Source: Oscarella lobularis (lineage: Eukaryota; Porifera; Homoscleromorpha; Homosclerophorida; Oscarellidae). From it: a stretch of DNA of 64,000 bases. Location: assembly GCF_947507565.1 (NCBI RefSeq), contig NC_089186.1, positions 682,001 through 746,000 of the forward strand. The letters run 5' to 3'. Shown one piece after another: positions 9,959 through 22,325 of this stretch; within the stretch, counting starts at the first letter, position 1; every line of letters starts with the position of its first letter. The translations under genes were made by a program, and so were the position numbers. The notes beneath the pieces were generated by a model, which saw only the letters and a list, made by a program, of their open reading frames with translations, ran no database searches and had not been told where the DNA came from.

Positions 9959-12900
9959 ATGTCTAGCGAAGAAACGATCCTGATCGAGCTCGATAATATC
10001 GAAGAAGACTCCAACGTCGTCATTGACCCCATCTCCAGAGCGAATACGCCCACCGGCGTCGACGAAGCCGATCCTCAAATGCTTCTATTCAACGAACTGA
10101 AAAACTTCGCTGAAGGCCAAGCGAATCGAATTGCGAGGCACATCGACAACGGAGCGAAAGTCGAGCACCTCTACGACGACGATCGAACGACGCTGCACGT
10201 TCTGTTCGCCGCCTTCTCGACGTCCGACGAAGACGACGAAACGAAGAGGCGGTCTTGCATAGAATGTATGTGTCAGAGACCTATACTGAATTGACACCAA
10301 TAAATTTATTTAATTCAATTAATTAATTAATTAAGATAATTAACTAATTAATTAATTGGGTTTAATGTGAACGCACTATGATGGTATTTTTTTCTATGCA
10401 GCCATTCAAACTCTTCTCGATCGTGGTGCTGATCCGACGGCGATCTCTTGTGATCGGCCTGTGCTGCATGAGGCCGTCATGAATATGTGTCCTGTTGAGG
10501 GCTTGGAGATTCTCCTGTCGTCTCCTGGGGTGTCCGTTAGAGTCCACAGTCAAAAAGGAGGCTCCGTGCTTCATGTTTTGGTTCGTACTCTGTCACGTCT
10601 ATATTCGTTGTCCTTAGGACAAGAGCGGAGTTTTTAGTTTGCTACTTACGACACGTTCATCGCGCTTCAGTTGACGTTTTTTCGATATCTCTTCCTTTAG
10701 CTGGATTCTCGCGAGTCATATGATATGGACTACGTCGAATATTTAATTGACAAAGGCGCTGATTTGGAATCAACTGTCATTGGGTACGGCTCTTACAATA
10801 ATATAAATTAGAGACGGAAATTTATCTAGGCGGACTCCTCTTGATGCGATGGCTGCAATGGATGACGAAAAGGCTGCACCGTTGATTGATTTTGTCCAGC
10901 GAAAGAGACCTCAACTGCTAAGAAAACACGCTGACTCTATGCTTCGTCATGCCTTTTCGTCAGGAAGACTGGCCACAGTCAAGGTAAATGGTAGACTTAA
11001 TAGTGTCTTGTTATTCCAAAGAGGCTGGCATCCGTAAAAGGAAGGCAATTGTACTGTACCGTCTCTGAAAACCTCTTAGTTGACACGTTCACTTCAAAAG
11101 ACGGTAGCTTTTTTTTCTAGGAATGCCTAATTTCCCGTTTCTTTTCTAGCTTCTTCTGAAGAAAGGAGCGACTGTGTCTCGAGCACGTGGCAGGGGAGAC
11201 GGCGAACCGTTGCTATTTTCAGCTGTAAGATCCCCGTGCTCGTCATTTGCAAAATTCTCTCTTTTACGTCGACTCAAAGTCGACATCAAAGCGACTGACA
11301 CGAGATCGAGAAACATCGTACACATCGCGGCAGAATGCGGACATTTCCCCATCATGAAACGCGCCATAGAGCTCGGCGTGAGCCCCCTCGATGCCGACGA
11401 TGAAGGATGCTTTCCAATGCACTTCGTATCTCGTTCGGACTCCGGAGATCCTGCAGAGATGAGCGACCGCCTGAAATGTCTAAATTATCTCATTGAGAAT
11501 AACGCGTCTGTCAATGCAAAGAACAAGCGAAATGAATCGCCTTTGTTTCTAGCGCTTCAAAGAAAAGCGAAGACATTTATCGAGCGTCTCGTTCAGGCCG
11601 GAGCGACGTTGGCCGATTCCAAGCTTAAGTGTCTTCAGTACGACGAAGTGACTCTTCTCAGCGATCCCCAAGTGATTCTGGTTGCGCCGAAACCGCTCGA
11701 TATGATGCTTCGACTAGGAGCGCTTTTCGCCAAGTGCGCCAAGCGCGACGAATTGCATCGCGGCGAGTTGCTCACCTTGTCCAACGACATGGAGCGTCTC
11801 GCCGTCGAGATGATGGATAAGGCCAAGTGGAGAGCGGATGATATTATCAATTTGTTTGCTCATGGAATAGAAGCCGAGCAAAAGCTGGTAAGCGCATTTA
11901 TACGCGCTGTTATTCCAGGTTACTACCATGCATACATGTATTTCTGCATGTCTATGAGGCGGGCTTTGTCCTAAGCCCTCTATATCCCTGTAATGTCTAG
12001 GCGTGTAGATTTCTTGTGCACACCTACTGGTATACATTGTTAGTTTTCTGGGAAATTTGTATGCATGCGGTATGACCACTGGTAGTAGGAAAGTAGAGTT
12101 TAGAGCGACGCGTTTAGTTCATGTGGTAGGAGTCTTGATCTATTCACCCAACTGCAGCATTTCGATCTGAGGAACTTTTTTATTAATTATATCGGCGTTT
12201 AATTAACGAATCGAGTGATTCTAGTGGACGAAGGATGTCGTGCAGGTCGGTTGTCCTTAGCAGATCCCTACCTATACAATCGTTCTCACCTACTTAGTAA
12301 GAAGAGCCTCGTTATATATGACATTCGCTTAATTGCTTTATAACGTGTCTCCCAAGCAACGTTAATATCATTATCGTGTCGATGTAGACTCTCGACAATT
12401 TTCTGTACCTTGAGCTGAGGACATACCCGGTGTTATTTAAACTCGCACAGTTAGCTTAGGCGGGGCTTAGCCGTTACTCGCTATAACGTTCTCTACTTTA
12501 GTTTATCTCTAGCCCTCAGGTTCAGGAGAAGATGAAGTTCTACTGGTACGGCGAGAGAGGTGAAATGAAAAAGCGGCAATACATGTACAAGGTTCCCTTG
12601 TTTCTAATGAAGACGTTTCTTCTTCCCATCTTTCTCATTATCTTGCTTCCCTGTCGCCAATGCGACTACAGAAGCCTCTACATAAAATCGATGAGAACCG
12701 TAGAGCCGTGCATTGCTTACGTCACCAACGCCGTCACCTATCTCCTCTTCCTCGTTCTTCTCATCGCCAACGTCTCTCTCAAGTCGACGAACACCGTTGC
12801 CCCAGCAACGTCGCCTAGCGTTCTCGATTGGATCGTTTTCGTCTTCGTCGTCGCTCTCCTTTTCCAAGATATCTATCAAGCGTACGGTCATGGAAGGGCT

Positions 12901-14495
12901 GTGATGTACTATAGAGCAAATTTAGGCAGTGTCGTCGACTTGTTTCTCGTCTTCACTTTTATCACCTACTACGTTCTTCTATTCGTCGGCTACTATGTTA
13001 TTGATGATGGTTTCGAAGTGATTCGCGCATCGTTTCACGTTCTCGGCTTTGCATCTCTCATCAGCATCGTACGTTTTTTATCCTATCTACAAGCTCACTC
13101 TGTCCTTGGTCCCATACAACTGTCGTTCGTCGGAATTTTCTACGACGTCGTACTCTTTCTCATTATATTGGGTACGTTCTTGATTGGCTTTGCCGTCTGC
13201 ATAACGAGCGTCTATTCTGCTTCGGTGAAAAGTCCGGGTGCGTCGGCGAACGCCACCGTACACGATGAAGTGTCAGGGTAAGAATCAAAAGTTTAGGTAC
13301 ATTAATCTATAGATCATTTCTAGAATGTTGTCTTCTATAAAGACCCTATTCTGGTCTCTCTTTGGAGAATTTGACCCTTCGAGCTTTGAAGCCGAGCCAC
13401 TGGAGGAAGCCGTTGGTATGACCATTCTCGCTCTGTGGTTGGTGCTTGCCGTCATCGTCCTGCTAAATATGTTGATTGCTTTGATTAGCAACTCGTTTCA
13501 AAGGATCCAGGTATATTGGAATGTTATCAGTGCCAACACATCAGTTGTCACTTTCTCAGGATAATGCTGATATTGAGTGGAAGTTCGCTCGTGCCGTCAT
13601 CATTCGCAACATCTGGAAATCTCCACCGATTCCTATTCCAATCAATATTTTTCATTTCGTGGCATTGCTTGCCTCAAACGTGTGCTGCACTTCCAGTAAA
13701 GTAATGCGTTGTGTTGTAGACGGGCGGCTTGCACGTACAATGAGGTATTTCATGTCAATCTTTCTTTAGCGTTTTTCTGACGTTGAAAAATGTGTGTACG
13801 AAGATTTCGCCAATCACGAAGGCATTCGAGAGAAGTTTCGAGAGAAAATCGAGAAAGCCGAAGAGGAAGGAGTTCGAAGAAAAGATCTTAACAAACTGAG
13901 GAAGCACTTGGACAAACAAATTAGTACGCTAAACGTAAGTTCATGCTCTTAATTAAGTGTTAATTAACACTTTATTAAGTGTTCAGTTTAAACAGTGTAG
14001 AATTCCTGTGTAGAATTTTTATGTCTATAGGCAGTAGCTTTTGGATCGAATCCCGATACAGTTTCTTACGAGAGCGGGTCAGGGGATCCTGGCAAAAACG
14101 GCACTTCTAAATCTGCTCATTGTAATCCGGTACAGCCGTCAGAATTTCAAGAGGAAGTCATCGCGGCGAAAAGTGGATCGAGACCGCGTTCTGCGCCAAG
14201 GACGGATGACGATGATAATGATGAGGAAAAGATGGTGCGAAGTGGACTGAAGTCTCGAAGCCATTCTAGAGTAACGCCATCTCGAGCAGAGGGAGACGCC
14301 GCTCGAGAATTTTTAGAGGGATTGCGGCAACTCCGGGAAAGCTTTCAGAAGAGCTTCAAAGAGCATCAGTTGGAGATTCAAGAAAGCCTTCGAAATCTTC
14401 AGTTGGAGTTTCAGGAAAGCGTTCGAAATCTTCAGTCGGAGTTTCTCGAGCGGCATGCCAAGGTTGCGGGTTTGACTTCTGTAGATTCGAAATAG
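9959..14495 (+). CDS. Ankyrin-repeat TRPC-like cation channel, copy A
   Basis: Ten exons with consistent phases: 9959-10265, 10402-10580, 10701-10783, 10830-10983, 11150-11887, 12526-13277, 13324-13510, 13560-13700, 13770-13934 and 14031-14495, giving a predicted 1056 residues. Exons 1-5 encode a cytosolic ankyrin-like region (IQTLLDRGADPTAISCDRP; NIVHIAAECGHFPIMKRAIE; NYLIENNASVNAKNKRNESP). Exons 6-7 encode the channel: hydrophobic segments from about residue 511 to S6, S5 region VLGPIQLSFVGIFYDVV, pore motif LFWSLFGEFD, and S6 VIVLLNMLIALISNSFQ. Exon 8 has the TRP box in DNADIEWKFAR, a TRPC hallmark. The C-terminus carries a coiled-coil with 14-residue repeats (ESLRNLQ..FQESVRNLQ). It likely conducts cations at a membrane. 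TRPC is the best family fit; the activating stimulus is unknown. Intron 5 is long (638 bp) and conserved among copies. Confidence 0.85.
10306..10357. repeat. TTAA tract in TRPC intron 1, copy A
   Basis: The tract is made of repeated TTAATTAA units just after exon 1. Equivalent but differently sized tracts lie at 17825-17880 (copy B) and 34692-34750 (copy D), so the tract varies in length between copies. Confidence 0.7.
11888..12525 (+). other. Long conserved TRPC intron 5, copy A
   Basis: This 638-bp intron is several times longer than the other introns of the gene. It separates the ankyrin-encoding exons from the membrane-encoding exons. It is recognisably conserved in copies B (about 19466-20175) and D (about 36304-37008). 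Truncated copies C and F both begin within sequence homologous to it. It holds no coding frame I can support. It may include a start region for a short channel-only transcript (inference). Confidence 0.45.
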
Positions 14496-14928
14496 TGTTT
14501 TAGTCTTCTAATCTTATTCCTCAACACGTGCCCACAGCGTTTTCTTCCAGTTTAGGCAACTGTAGCTAGCTTTCTTCCCCTCGTTGTCTTTCACTTTTTA
14601 TTGATTTAGTCATAGGCCCTTAGTCTGTAACACATGCACGTATTACCTGCAGTAGGCTAGCATAATAAACGGCAATATAGAAGCACAGATATCTGGTAAG
14701 ATTATCTAGCAGATAATTAACTGTCAACGGGGTTCTATGTCATCGACCTTCTTTGGCACGTAACTGTTGAGCACAAACACTTCGTTACTGTTCCGAGAGA
14801 GTTGACGGTCTGATACACCACCATTTGTCAGAGTGATCAATCGGCCTCCTGTGGCACGTGACTGTCAAGTTGCAATAACTCTGTAGCTCTGTCACAGTAA
14901 CTGTCACATGTGCAGTGTGCATGTCAAA
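14496..14928. other. 3' flank of cassette copy A
   Basis: Non-coding, closely matching 38982-39405 after copy D (for example aactgtcaacggggttctat near 14720 and 39205). Homology ends at gtcaaaaaa at about 14929, where copy B begins inside the last HSPA12 exon. It marks one duplication breakpoint. Confidence 0.6.
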
Positions 14929-16740
14929 AAAAGTATCTTTGCCATGTTTGATTCAATTGACTCTCTCATTCTCATCGGGGGCTTTGCTGAGTGTCGTCTG
15001 CTTCAATTGCGTCTTCGACGCGAGTTTGAAGAAGCAGGCAGCGTTCAGGTTATTGTTCCTCGACAGTGTTCACTTGCCGTAGCAAAGGGTGCCGTTCTGT
15101 TGGGTCATCGTCGAATTTTGGCAGGAGTTCCGACGGTCGCTCACTCCAAAAGCAGTCTCAAGAAGGATTTCACGGTATGATACCTCGCGTACGTATATGG
15201 CTCCGTAATGCTAGCAGCCTTGCTGCGCACTCGCACGCAAAAATCAAAGATGGACATTAATTGGTTAATAATTAATGTCGATTTTGTGCAACAGAAACCG
15301 ATGAAATTGAACTTTTTAATTAATAATAGGATCTAAGCCACCGTTTTGAAGAGATGGCTCTTGCTTTGGCTCAAAAAAAGGAAGAATTAGAGGCAGTGCT
15401 CATCGATGTTCAAGCAAAAAGCAAAGAGATTGAGAATCAAGCTCAAGCGATGGGTGAGACGTTTCGACCCTTACAAACACGTGTTAATGATAGATGCATT
15501 TCACGGCAGACAAAGGTTGACTGCTTCAGAAAGGGATCGGGGTACTAATCTTTGATTTGACATTGCTCTCCTGCGTAACCTTGTCTAACCCTAAGTGCAA
15601 TTGAAGGCCGCGGGTGAAGCCAAAGACGTACAAATAGAAAGCGCGCGAATTGAACACGGTATGTTCTATTGACATTAATTTCGTTTATTTGATCGTGATT
15701 TTTAGAAAAATTAATTTCTGACTTGAGACATATTACAGAAGAGAAAGAAGAGAAAGAGATGCAGCTGAAAGTAGCAAGAGAACAAAAGGATCTTTTGCAA
15801 ATTCCCATTGCAGAAGTAACAATGACGAAATTAAACTTGGAGGAGGTGCTTTCGGAGGTGACGTATAGCCAAATTCGAACCAAATTAATAATGAAATTTA
15901 TTTTTGTTTCATTTAGAAGTGAAAGTGGGCTATTGGCGTGGCTGTCCCGTGGCTGTAAAGATGTTCTATGCGTGCCTGGAATCCGATTACTACCTTCGCC
16001 TTTTTCAACAAGAGATCTCCGTCTGCAGTAGAGCTCGCCATCCCAACATCGTCTCCTTATGCGGCGTAACGACGGAAAACAACGTTCCTCTTCGAATAAT
16101 CACCGAAATTCTCGAAGGCTCGCTTTCTGACGTCATCAGGGCCGCTCATCGTTCAGGACTGCCTCTTACTTTGCGAGAGCAGATTGATCTGGCGTTGGGG
16201 ATAACGGCCGGTATCACTTACCGCCATCTACTCGGTCCAAACGGAGTTTTGCACGGCAACATTCGCTCCTCAAATGTCGTCGTGACGGCGCTTATGGAGC
16301 CCAAGATATGTGATTTGGGCGCGGCTCGCTTTGTCGGAGTGACTCTCTCAGCCGGAGTATTGAGTCCAGAGTACTTAGCTCCAGAACGAGCAAGGAGTGG
16401 GATTCCTAATACGAAGATGGCCGATGTGTACAGCCTCGGCGTCACTCTCATTGAGTTGATGATGGGCGAGCAACCGGTATCTAGTGATCGACTTGGGCAA
16501 TGGTCCCGCGTCGGTCATGCGACTGTGAAGAGAATGTGCCGTCAAATGATAAGCGTTGATCCATGTAGGAGGCCGAATGCGCGATAGTGCTTGGCTCAAT
16601 TGGAACAAGTCAAGGGCTTCGATGAATACGATCGGTGTAGCCCAAAGAGAATGGTAAGGGTAAACTGCATGGAGAAAGTCATTTGAGTCTTGTGGAGGCG
16701 CCGTGGCGACAGCGTCGTATCTTGCCAGTTCATAAGTAAG
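14929..16740 (+). pseudogene. HSPA12-kinase remnant, copy B
   Basis: Only the last 80 or so residues of the HSP70 part remain (FAMFDSIDSLILIGGFAECR, from 14940). The coiled-coil exons (from about 15332) and the kinase exon (from about 15918) follow. Four lesions are visible relative to copy D: loss of all upstream HSP70 exons, a one-base deletion in atgacgaaatt (about 15824), a GAG-to-TAG nonsense change at about 16585, and a one-base deletion near 16653. The catalytic loop also reads HGNIRSSN instead of HGDIRSSN (16254-16277), removing the catalytic Asp. This is a clear pseudogene whose relatives lie on both sides. Confidence 0.85.
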
Positions 16741-17440
16741 CTTTTGTGTTAGAAGTGTTTTGGCAAAACGTAATATCTCTTTGTTTCTGTTATTTATTTT
16801 ATCCGCGTTCAGGAGGTACTGTATTAGTTAGCAATCCATTTACTATTAGCGTCTATGCTGAGCACCGCAGAGCTGGTCTAACGTTTTGATTGAAATGCGA
16901 AGTTGCTGCCTGTGCGTTTTCGTAATTTTTTATGTAGATACATATTTTATTGCCTAGCTGCCCAGTTCGCTTGAAAGTCTTCTTAATTAATATAAAATCA
17001 ACGCCATTCACAAACGTGAGGCGAGCTCCACAAAAGCACTTTGAGATCATGGAGCTGTATGATTATATATGATCGAAGTCGGCTACATACATAGTAGTAT
17101 GTTTAGCAAAGGATACTGATCATGAATTCACTGAATTTATCTTAATTTTAAGGGTAACGGCTTCATGCTGCATATAATTAAGGGCGTGGTCTAACTCATT
17201 GTCCATCGATAACTCGCTGTTTCCGTTAGTCCGGGAGATTTCGAATGAGTCACGCAATCACTTGGAACAACATCGAGAAACTGGCCGCTTTGCGGGTCAA
17301 AGAAGCGTGCTATAGACGAACCCTTGGCAGAAAGCAAGCGTAGCAAGTCAGACTGGACGTAAACGCAGACATCTATTCGCGCTAACCTTGTTCTCGTAGG
17401 CATCCGGGTCCACACACTGTCAACAAAAGACGTCGCAACG
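16741..17440. other. Spacer between kinase and TRPC, copy B
   Basis: Homologous to 9339-9958. It contains the conserved gaggtactgtattagttag block near 16813 and the conserved TRPC upstream block from about 17230. No coding sequence is supported. Confidence 0.5.
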
Positions 17441-17503
17441 ATGTCTAGCGAAGAAACGATCCTGATCGAGCTCGATAATATCGAAGAAGACTCCAACGTC
17501 GGC

Positions 17504-17583
17504 ATTGACTTCATCTCCAGAGCGAATACGCCAACCGGCGTCGACATTGACTTCATCTCCAGAATACGCCAACCGGCGTCGAC
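17504..17583 (+). repeat. Short tandem duplication breaking TRPC-B exon 1
   Basis: A 42-bp unit beginning attgacttcatctccag is repeated directly. The second copy lacks the four bases GCGA, so the net 38-bp insertion is not a multiple of three. Copies A and D have a single unit. Confidence 0.85.
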
Positions 17584-18994
17584 GAAGCCGATCCTCAAAT
17601 TCTTCTATTCAACGAACTGAAGAACTTCGCCGAAGGCCAAGCGAATCGAATTTCGAGGCACATCGACAACGGAGCGAAAGTCGAGCACCTATACGAGGAC
17701 GATCGAACGACGCTGCACGTTCTGTTCGCCGCCTTCTCGGCGTCCGACGAAGACGACGAAACGAAGAGGCGGTCTTGCGTACAATGTATGAGTCAGAGAC
17801 CAATAGTGCGTCCACACTAATAAATTAAATTATTTAACTCAATTAATTAATTAATTAATTGAGTTATTTAATTAATTGAGTTTCATGTGAACGCACTATG
17901 ATATTAATGTCCATGCTTTGTGTTACAAAGCAGCTTTTTTTTCTATGCAGCCCTTCGAATTCTTATCGATCGTTGTGCCGATCCGATGGCGATCTCTTAC
18001 TCTTGTGATCGGCCTGGTCTGCATGTGGCCGTCATGAATGTGTGTCCTGTTGAGGGCTTGGAGATTCTTCTGTCGGCGCCTGGGGTGTCTATTGGAGTCG
18101 ACGGTCGTGAAGGAGGCTCGGCGCTTCATGTTTTGGTTTGTACTCTGTGACGTGGATATTTGTCATTCTTAGGACAAGAGCGCGGAGTTTTAGTTGGCTA
18201 ATGACGAAATGTTTATCGCGCTTCGGTTAGCGTTTTCTTAATATCTCTTGCTTTAGCTGGATTCTCGCGAGTCATTTGATATGGACTACGTCGAATATAT
18301 AATTGACACAGGCGCTGATTTGGAATCAATTGTCATTGGGTACTGCTCTTTCAAACACACGAATAATAATGAAAGTAGAAATATATCTAGGCGGACTCCC
18401 CTTGATGCGATGGCTGCAATGGATGACGACAAGTCTCGAGCGTTGATTGATTTGGTCGAACGAAAGAGACCTCAACTGCTGAGAAAACATGCTGACTCTA
18501 TGCTTCGTCATGCCTTTTCGTCAGGAAGACTGGCAACAGTCAAGGTTAGGATGTATGGTAGACTCAATGCGTTTCATCCAAAGAGGCTAAAGCGAAGGAA
18601 ATTTTCTCTCACAAGTCACAACCTCTTAATTATTATGCACGTTCACTTCAATGGACAGTAGACTTTTTTCTAAGACACGTTTCTTTTCTAGCTTCTTCTC
18701 AAAAAAGGAGCGACTGTGACTAGAGCCAGTAGCAAGGGAGACGGCGAACCTTTGCTGTTTTTAGCTGTGAGATCCCAGTGCTCATCTTATGAAAAATTCT
18801 CTCTTTTACTTCGACTCAAAGTCGACATCAAAGCGACAGACTCGAAGTCGAGAAACATCGTACACATCGCGGCAGAATGCGGGCGTTTTCGCATCATGAA
18901 ACGCGCCGTGGAGCTCGGCGCGTGCATGAGCCCCCTCGATGCAGACGATGACGGATGTTTTCCAATGCATTTCCTATCGCGTTCAGACTTCGGG

Positions 18995-19066
18995 GAGATG
19001 AGCGACCGCCTAGAATGTCTGAATTATCTGGAGATGAGCGACCGCCTAGAATGTCTGAATTATCTC
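18995..19066 (+). repeat. 36-bp in-frame tandem duplication in TRPC-B exon 5
   Basis: Two adjacent copies of 36 bp beginning gagatgagcgaccgcc differ only at the final bases. The protein reads EMSDRLECLNYL twice. Copies A and D have one copy only. Confidence 0.9.
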
Positions 19067-22000
19067 ATTGAGAATAACGCGTGTGTCAATGCAAAGAACA
19101 AGCGAAATGAATCGCCTTTGTTTCTCGCGCTTCAAACAAAAGCGAAGAAATTTATTGAGTGTCTCGTTCAGGCCGGAGCGACGTTGGTCGATTCCAAACT
19201 GAAGTGTCTTCAGTGCGACGAAGTGACTCTTCTCAGCGATCCCCAAGTGATTCTTGTGGCGCCGAAACCGCTCGATATGACGCTTCGACTAGGAGCCCTT
19301 TTCGCCAAGTGCGCCAAACGCGACGATTCGCATAGCTGCGATTTTCTCGCTTTGTCCAACGACATGGAACGTCTTGCCGTCGAGATGATGGATAAGGCCA
19401 AGTGGAGAGTTGATGATATTACGGGCAGTTTGTTTGCTCACGGAATAGAAGCCGAGCAAAAGCTGGTAAGCGAATTTACACACTGTTAATGTTAATTCCT
19501 GGTTACTATACTATACACGTACATGTATATCTGCATGTGTATGAGGCCGCTTTGCCCTAAGCCCTGAACTCCTGTAATATAGTCTAGACGCGTAGATTCT
19601 CGTGCACATAGTTTCTCGTGCACACCTACTGTAGCTACATTTTATTGTCGGAAGACCGCTCGTAGTAGGCACGTAGATTTCAGAGTGACGCGTTTAGTTC
19701 ATGGGGTAGAGCCAGCCTCGATCTATTCACCCAACTGCGGTATTCTGATCTGCGGGACCCTTTTGAGTTAATTAAAGAATCGAGCTGTTCTAGTGACGAA
19801 GAAAGTGTGATGTCAGGCAGGGCAGTTGCCTAGCAAATCCCTATGTACAAAATCTTTCTCACCTAAGAAGACCCTCGCTATATGGCATTCATTAGCTTGC
19901 TTATTACGTGTTCCCCAAGCAACGTTAGTTTTGGCTCTCAAGGTCAATGTCATTATTGTTGTCGATGTAGATTCTCAACAATTTGCAGCTGGAGTGCTGT
20001 TAGCCTCTAGCTGAAGACATCTCCTGTATATCTCACTCGCACTCTCATACTCACTCACACAGTTAGCGTAGGCGGGGCTTTAGCATTACTTAGTATACTG
20101 GGTTTTAGTGGGGGAGAGTTCACTCCTGCATCGCTATACCGTTCTTCTTTAGTTTATGTCTAGCCCTCCGGTTCAGGAGAAGATGAAGTTCTACTGGTAC
20201 GGCGAGAAAGGCGAAATGAAAAAGCTGCAATACATGTACAAGGTTCCCTTGTTTCTAATGAAGACGTTTCTCGCCTTCTTTTTCGTTTTCTTGCTTCCCT
20301 GTCGCCAATGCGACTGCAAAAGTCTCTCCAGAAAATGGATCAGAACCGTAGAGCCGTGCATTGTTTACGTCGCCAACGCCGTCACTTATCTCCTCTTCGT
20401 CGTTCTTCTCATTGCCAACGTGTCTCTCAAGTCGAACACCGTTGCCATAGCAACGTCGCTAAGCGTTCTCGATTGGATCGTCTTTGTCTTCGTCGTCGCT
20501 CTCCTTTTCCGAGGAATCCATCAAGCGTATGGTCACGGAAGGGCTTTGATGAACAATAGAACAAATTTGGGCAATGTCGTCGACTGGTTTCTCGTCTTCG
20601 CTTTTATCACCTACTACGTTCTTCTGTTCGTCGGCTACTATGCTATCGACGATGGTTTCGAAGTGATTCGCGCTTCGTTTCACGTTCTCGGCTTCGCCTC
20701 TTTCATCAGCATCGTACGATTTTTATCCTATCTATACAAGGTCATTCTGTCCTTGGACCAATACAGCTGTCCTTCGTCGGCATTTTGTACGACGTCGTAC
20801 TCTTTCACATTATATTGGGCACGTTCCTGATTGGCTTTGCCGTCTGCATAACGAGCGTCTATTCGGCTCCGGTGAAAAGTCTGGGTGCGTCGGCGAACGC
20901 GACCGTACACGATGAAATGTCAGGGTAAGAATCAAAAAGTTAGAATGTACTAGATCCTTTCTCCTTGTGTATGTTTATCTCCGTGTTTAGAATGATGTCT
21001 TCTATAAAGACCCTGTTCTGGTCTCTTTTTGGAGAATTTGACATGACGAGGTTTGAAGCCGAGCCACTGGAGGAAGCCGTTGGTACGATCATTCTCGCTC
21101 TGTGGTTGGTGCTTGCCGTCATCGTCCTGCTCAATATGTTGATTGCTTTGATTAGCAACGGCTTTCAAAGGGTTCAGGTATACATATATTGAAATGTTAG
21201 TCAACACCTCAGTTGTAGCTTTCATGCAGGATAATGCTGATATTGAGTGGAAGTTCGCTCGTGCCGTCATCATTCGTGACATCTGGACATGTCCACCGAT
21301 TCCTATTCCAATCAATATTTTTCATTTTGTGGCATTGATTGTCTCACACGTGTGCTGCACTTCCTGTAAAGTAATGGCTTGCGTTGTAGACGGACGGCTT
21401 GCAAGATTGACGTATCTCATGTCAAGCTTTTCTTTAGCGTTCTTCTGACGATGCGAATTGTATGTTCGAGGATTTTGCCAATCACGAAGGAATTCGAGAG
21501 AAGTTTCGAGAGAAAATAGAGAAAGCCGAAGAAGAAGGAGTTCGAAGAAAAGATCTTAAAAAACTGAGGAAGCACTTGGACAAGCAAATTAGTTCGCTAA
21601 CAGTAAGTTAATGCAGTAATCAGTGCATGCATACAGTGTATAATTCCTTCGTGCAATTTTGCTGTCTATAGGCAGTAGGTTTGGGATCGAAGCCAAATAC
21701 AGGTCCTGGCGAGAGTGGGTCAGACAACAACGGCTCTTCTCAATATCCCGTGCAGCCTGCTCAATTTCAAGAGGAAGTCGTCGCGGCGAAAAGAGGATCG
21801 AGACCGAGTTCTGAGCAAAGGGCAGATGATGAGATAATGATGAGGAAGAGATGTTGCGATGTGGACTGAAGTCTCGAAGTCATGCTAGCGTAACGACGAC
21901 TCAAGTGGGGGAAGACGCCGCTCGAGAGTTTTTAGAGGGATTGCGTCAACTCCAGGAGAGCTTTCAGAAGAGCTTTCAGGAGCATCAGTCGGAGATTCAA

Positions 22001-22325
22001 GAAAGCCTTCGAAATCTTCAGTCGGAGTTTCAGGAAAGCATTCGAAATCTTCAGTCGGAGTTTCTCGAACGGCAAGCCAAGGTTGCAGGTTCGACTTCTC
22101 TGAATTCAGAATAGGGTTTTTCCTTCCAATCCTATATACCCCAAAGCGTTTTCTTTTAGACTTTCAGTTTTTATTGATTTAGTCATGGGCCCTTAGTCTG
22201 TGAAAAATGCATTCGTTACACGACTGTAGGCTAGCACGATATAAGAGTGGAGGTTTACAGTGTTACTCCCGTTACTCCCAGTTTGGAACTGGTCTTGTAG
22301 CTAAATGTACATGTACACGTAACAC

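Larger units (their letters stand above)
17441..22114 (+). pseudogene. Ankyrin-TRPC channel, copy B, disrupted
   Basis: Ten-exon plan as in copy A, starting at ATG 17441. Two frame-breaking lesions are visible. In exon 1 a 42-bp segment (17504-17545) is followed by a 38-bp second copy (17546-17583), shifting the frame to a stop. In exon 6 two extra bases (ctatacaagg for ctacaagc, about 20735-20740) break the frame just after FLSYL. A further in-frame 36-bp duplication (18995-19066) repeats EMSDRLECLNYL in exon 5. The remaining channel parts are well kept, including LFWSLFGEFD, DNADIEWKFAR and the C-terminal coiled coil. It is therefore probably a young pseudogene, unless the lesions are assembly errors. 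Confidence 0.8.

Noticed and set aside
11629-11820. Arg/Ser-rich frame overlapping TRPC exon 5
   Set aside because: It is an alternative frame of a well-supported exon and has no independent splice or start signal.
12604-12891. Antisense frame rich in Glu/Asp opposite TRPC exon 6
   Set aside because: It mirrors a Ser/Val/Leu-rich membrane-coding exon; similar antisense frames occur in copies B and D only because the sense strand is conserved.
20725-20745. Alternative splice site explaining the extra TA in TRPC-B exon 6
   Set aside because: The GT after tatacaag has no matching acceptor that would restore the frame, and copies A, C and D read straight through.
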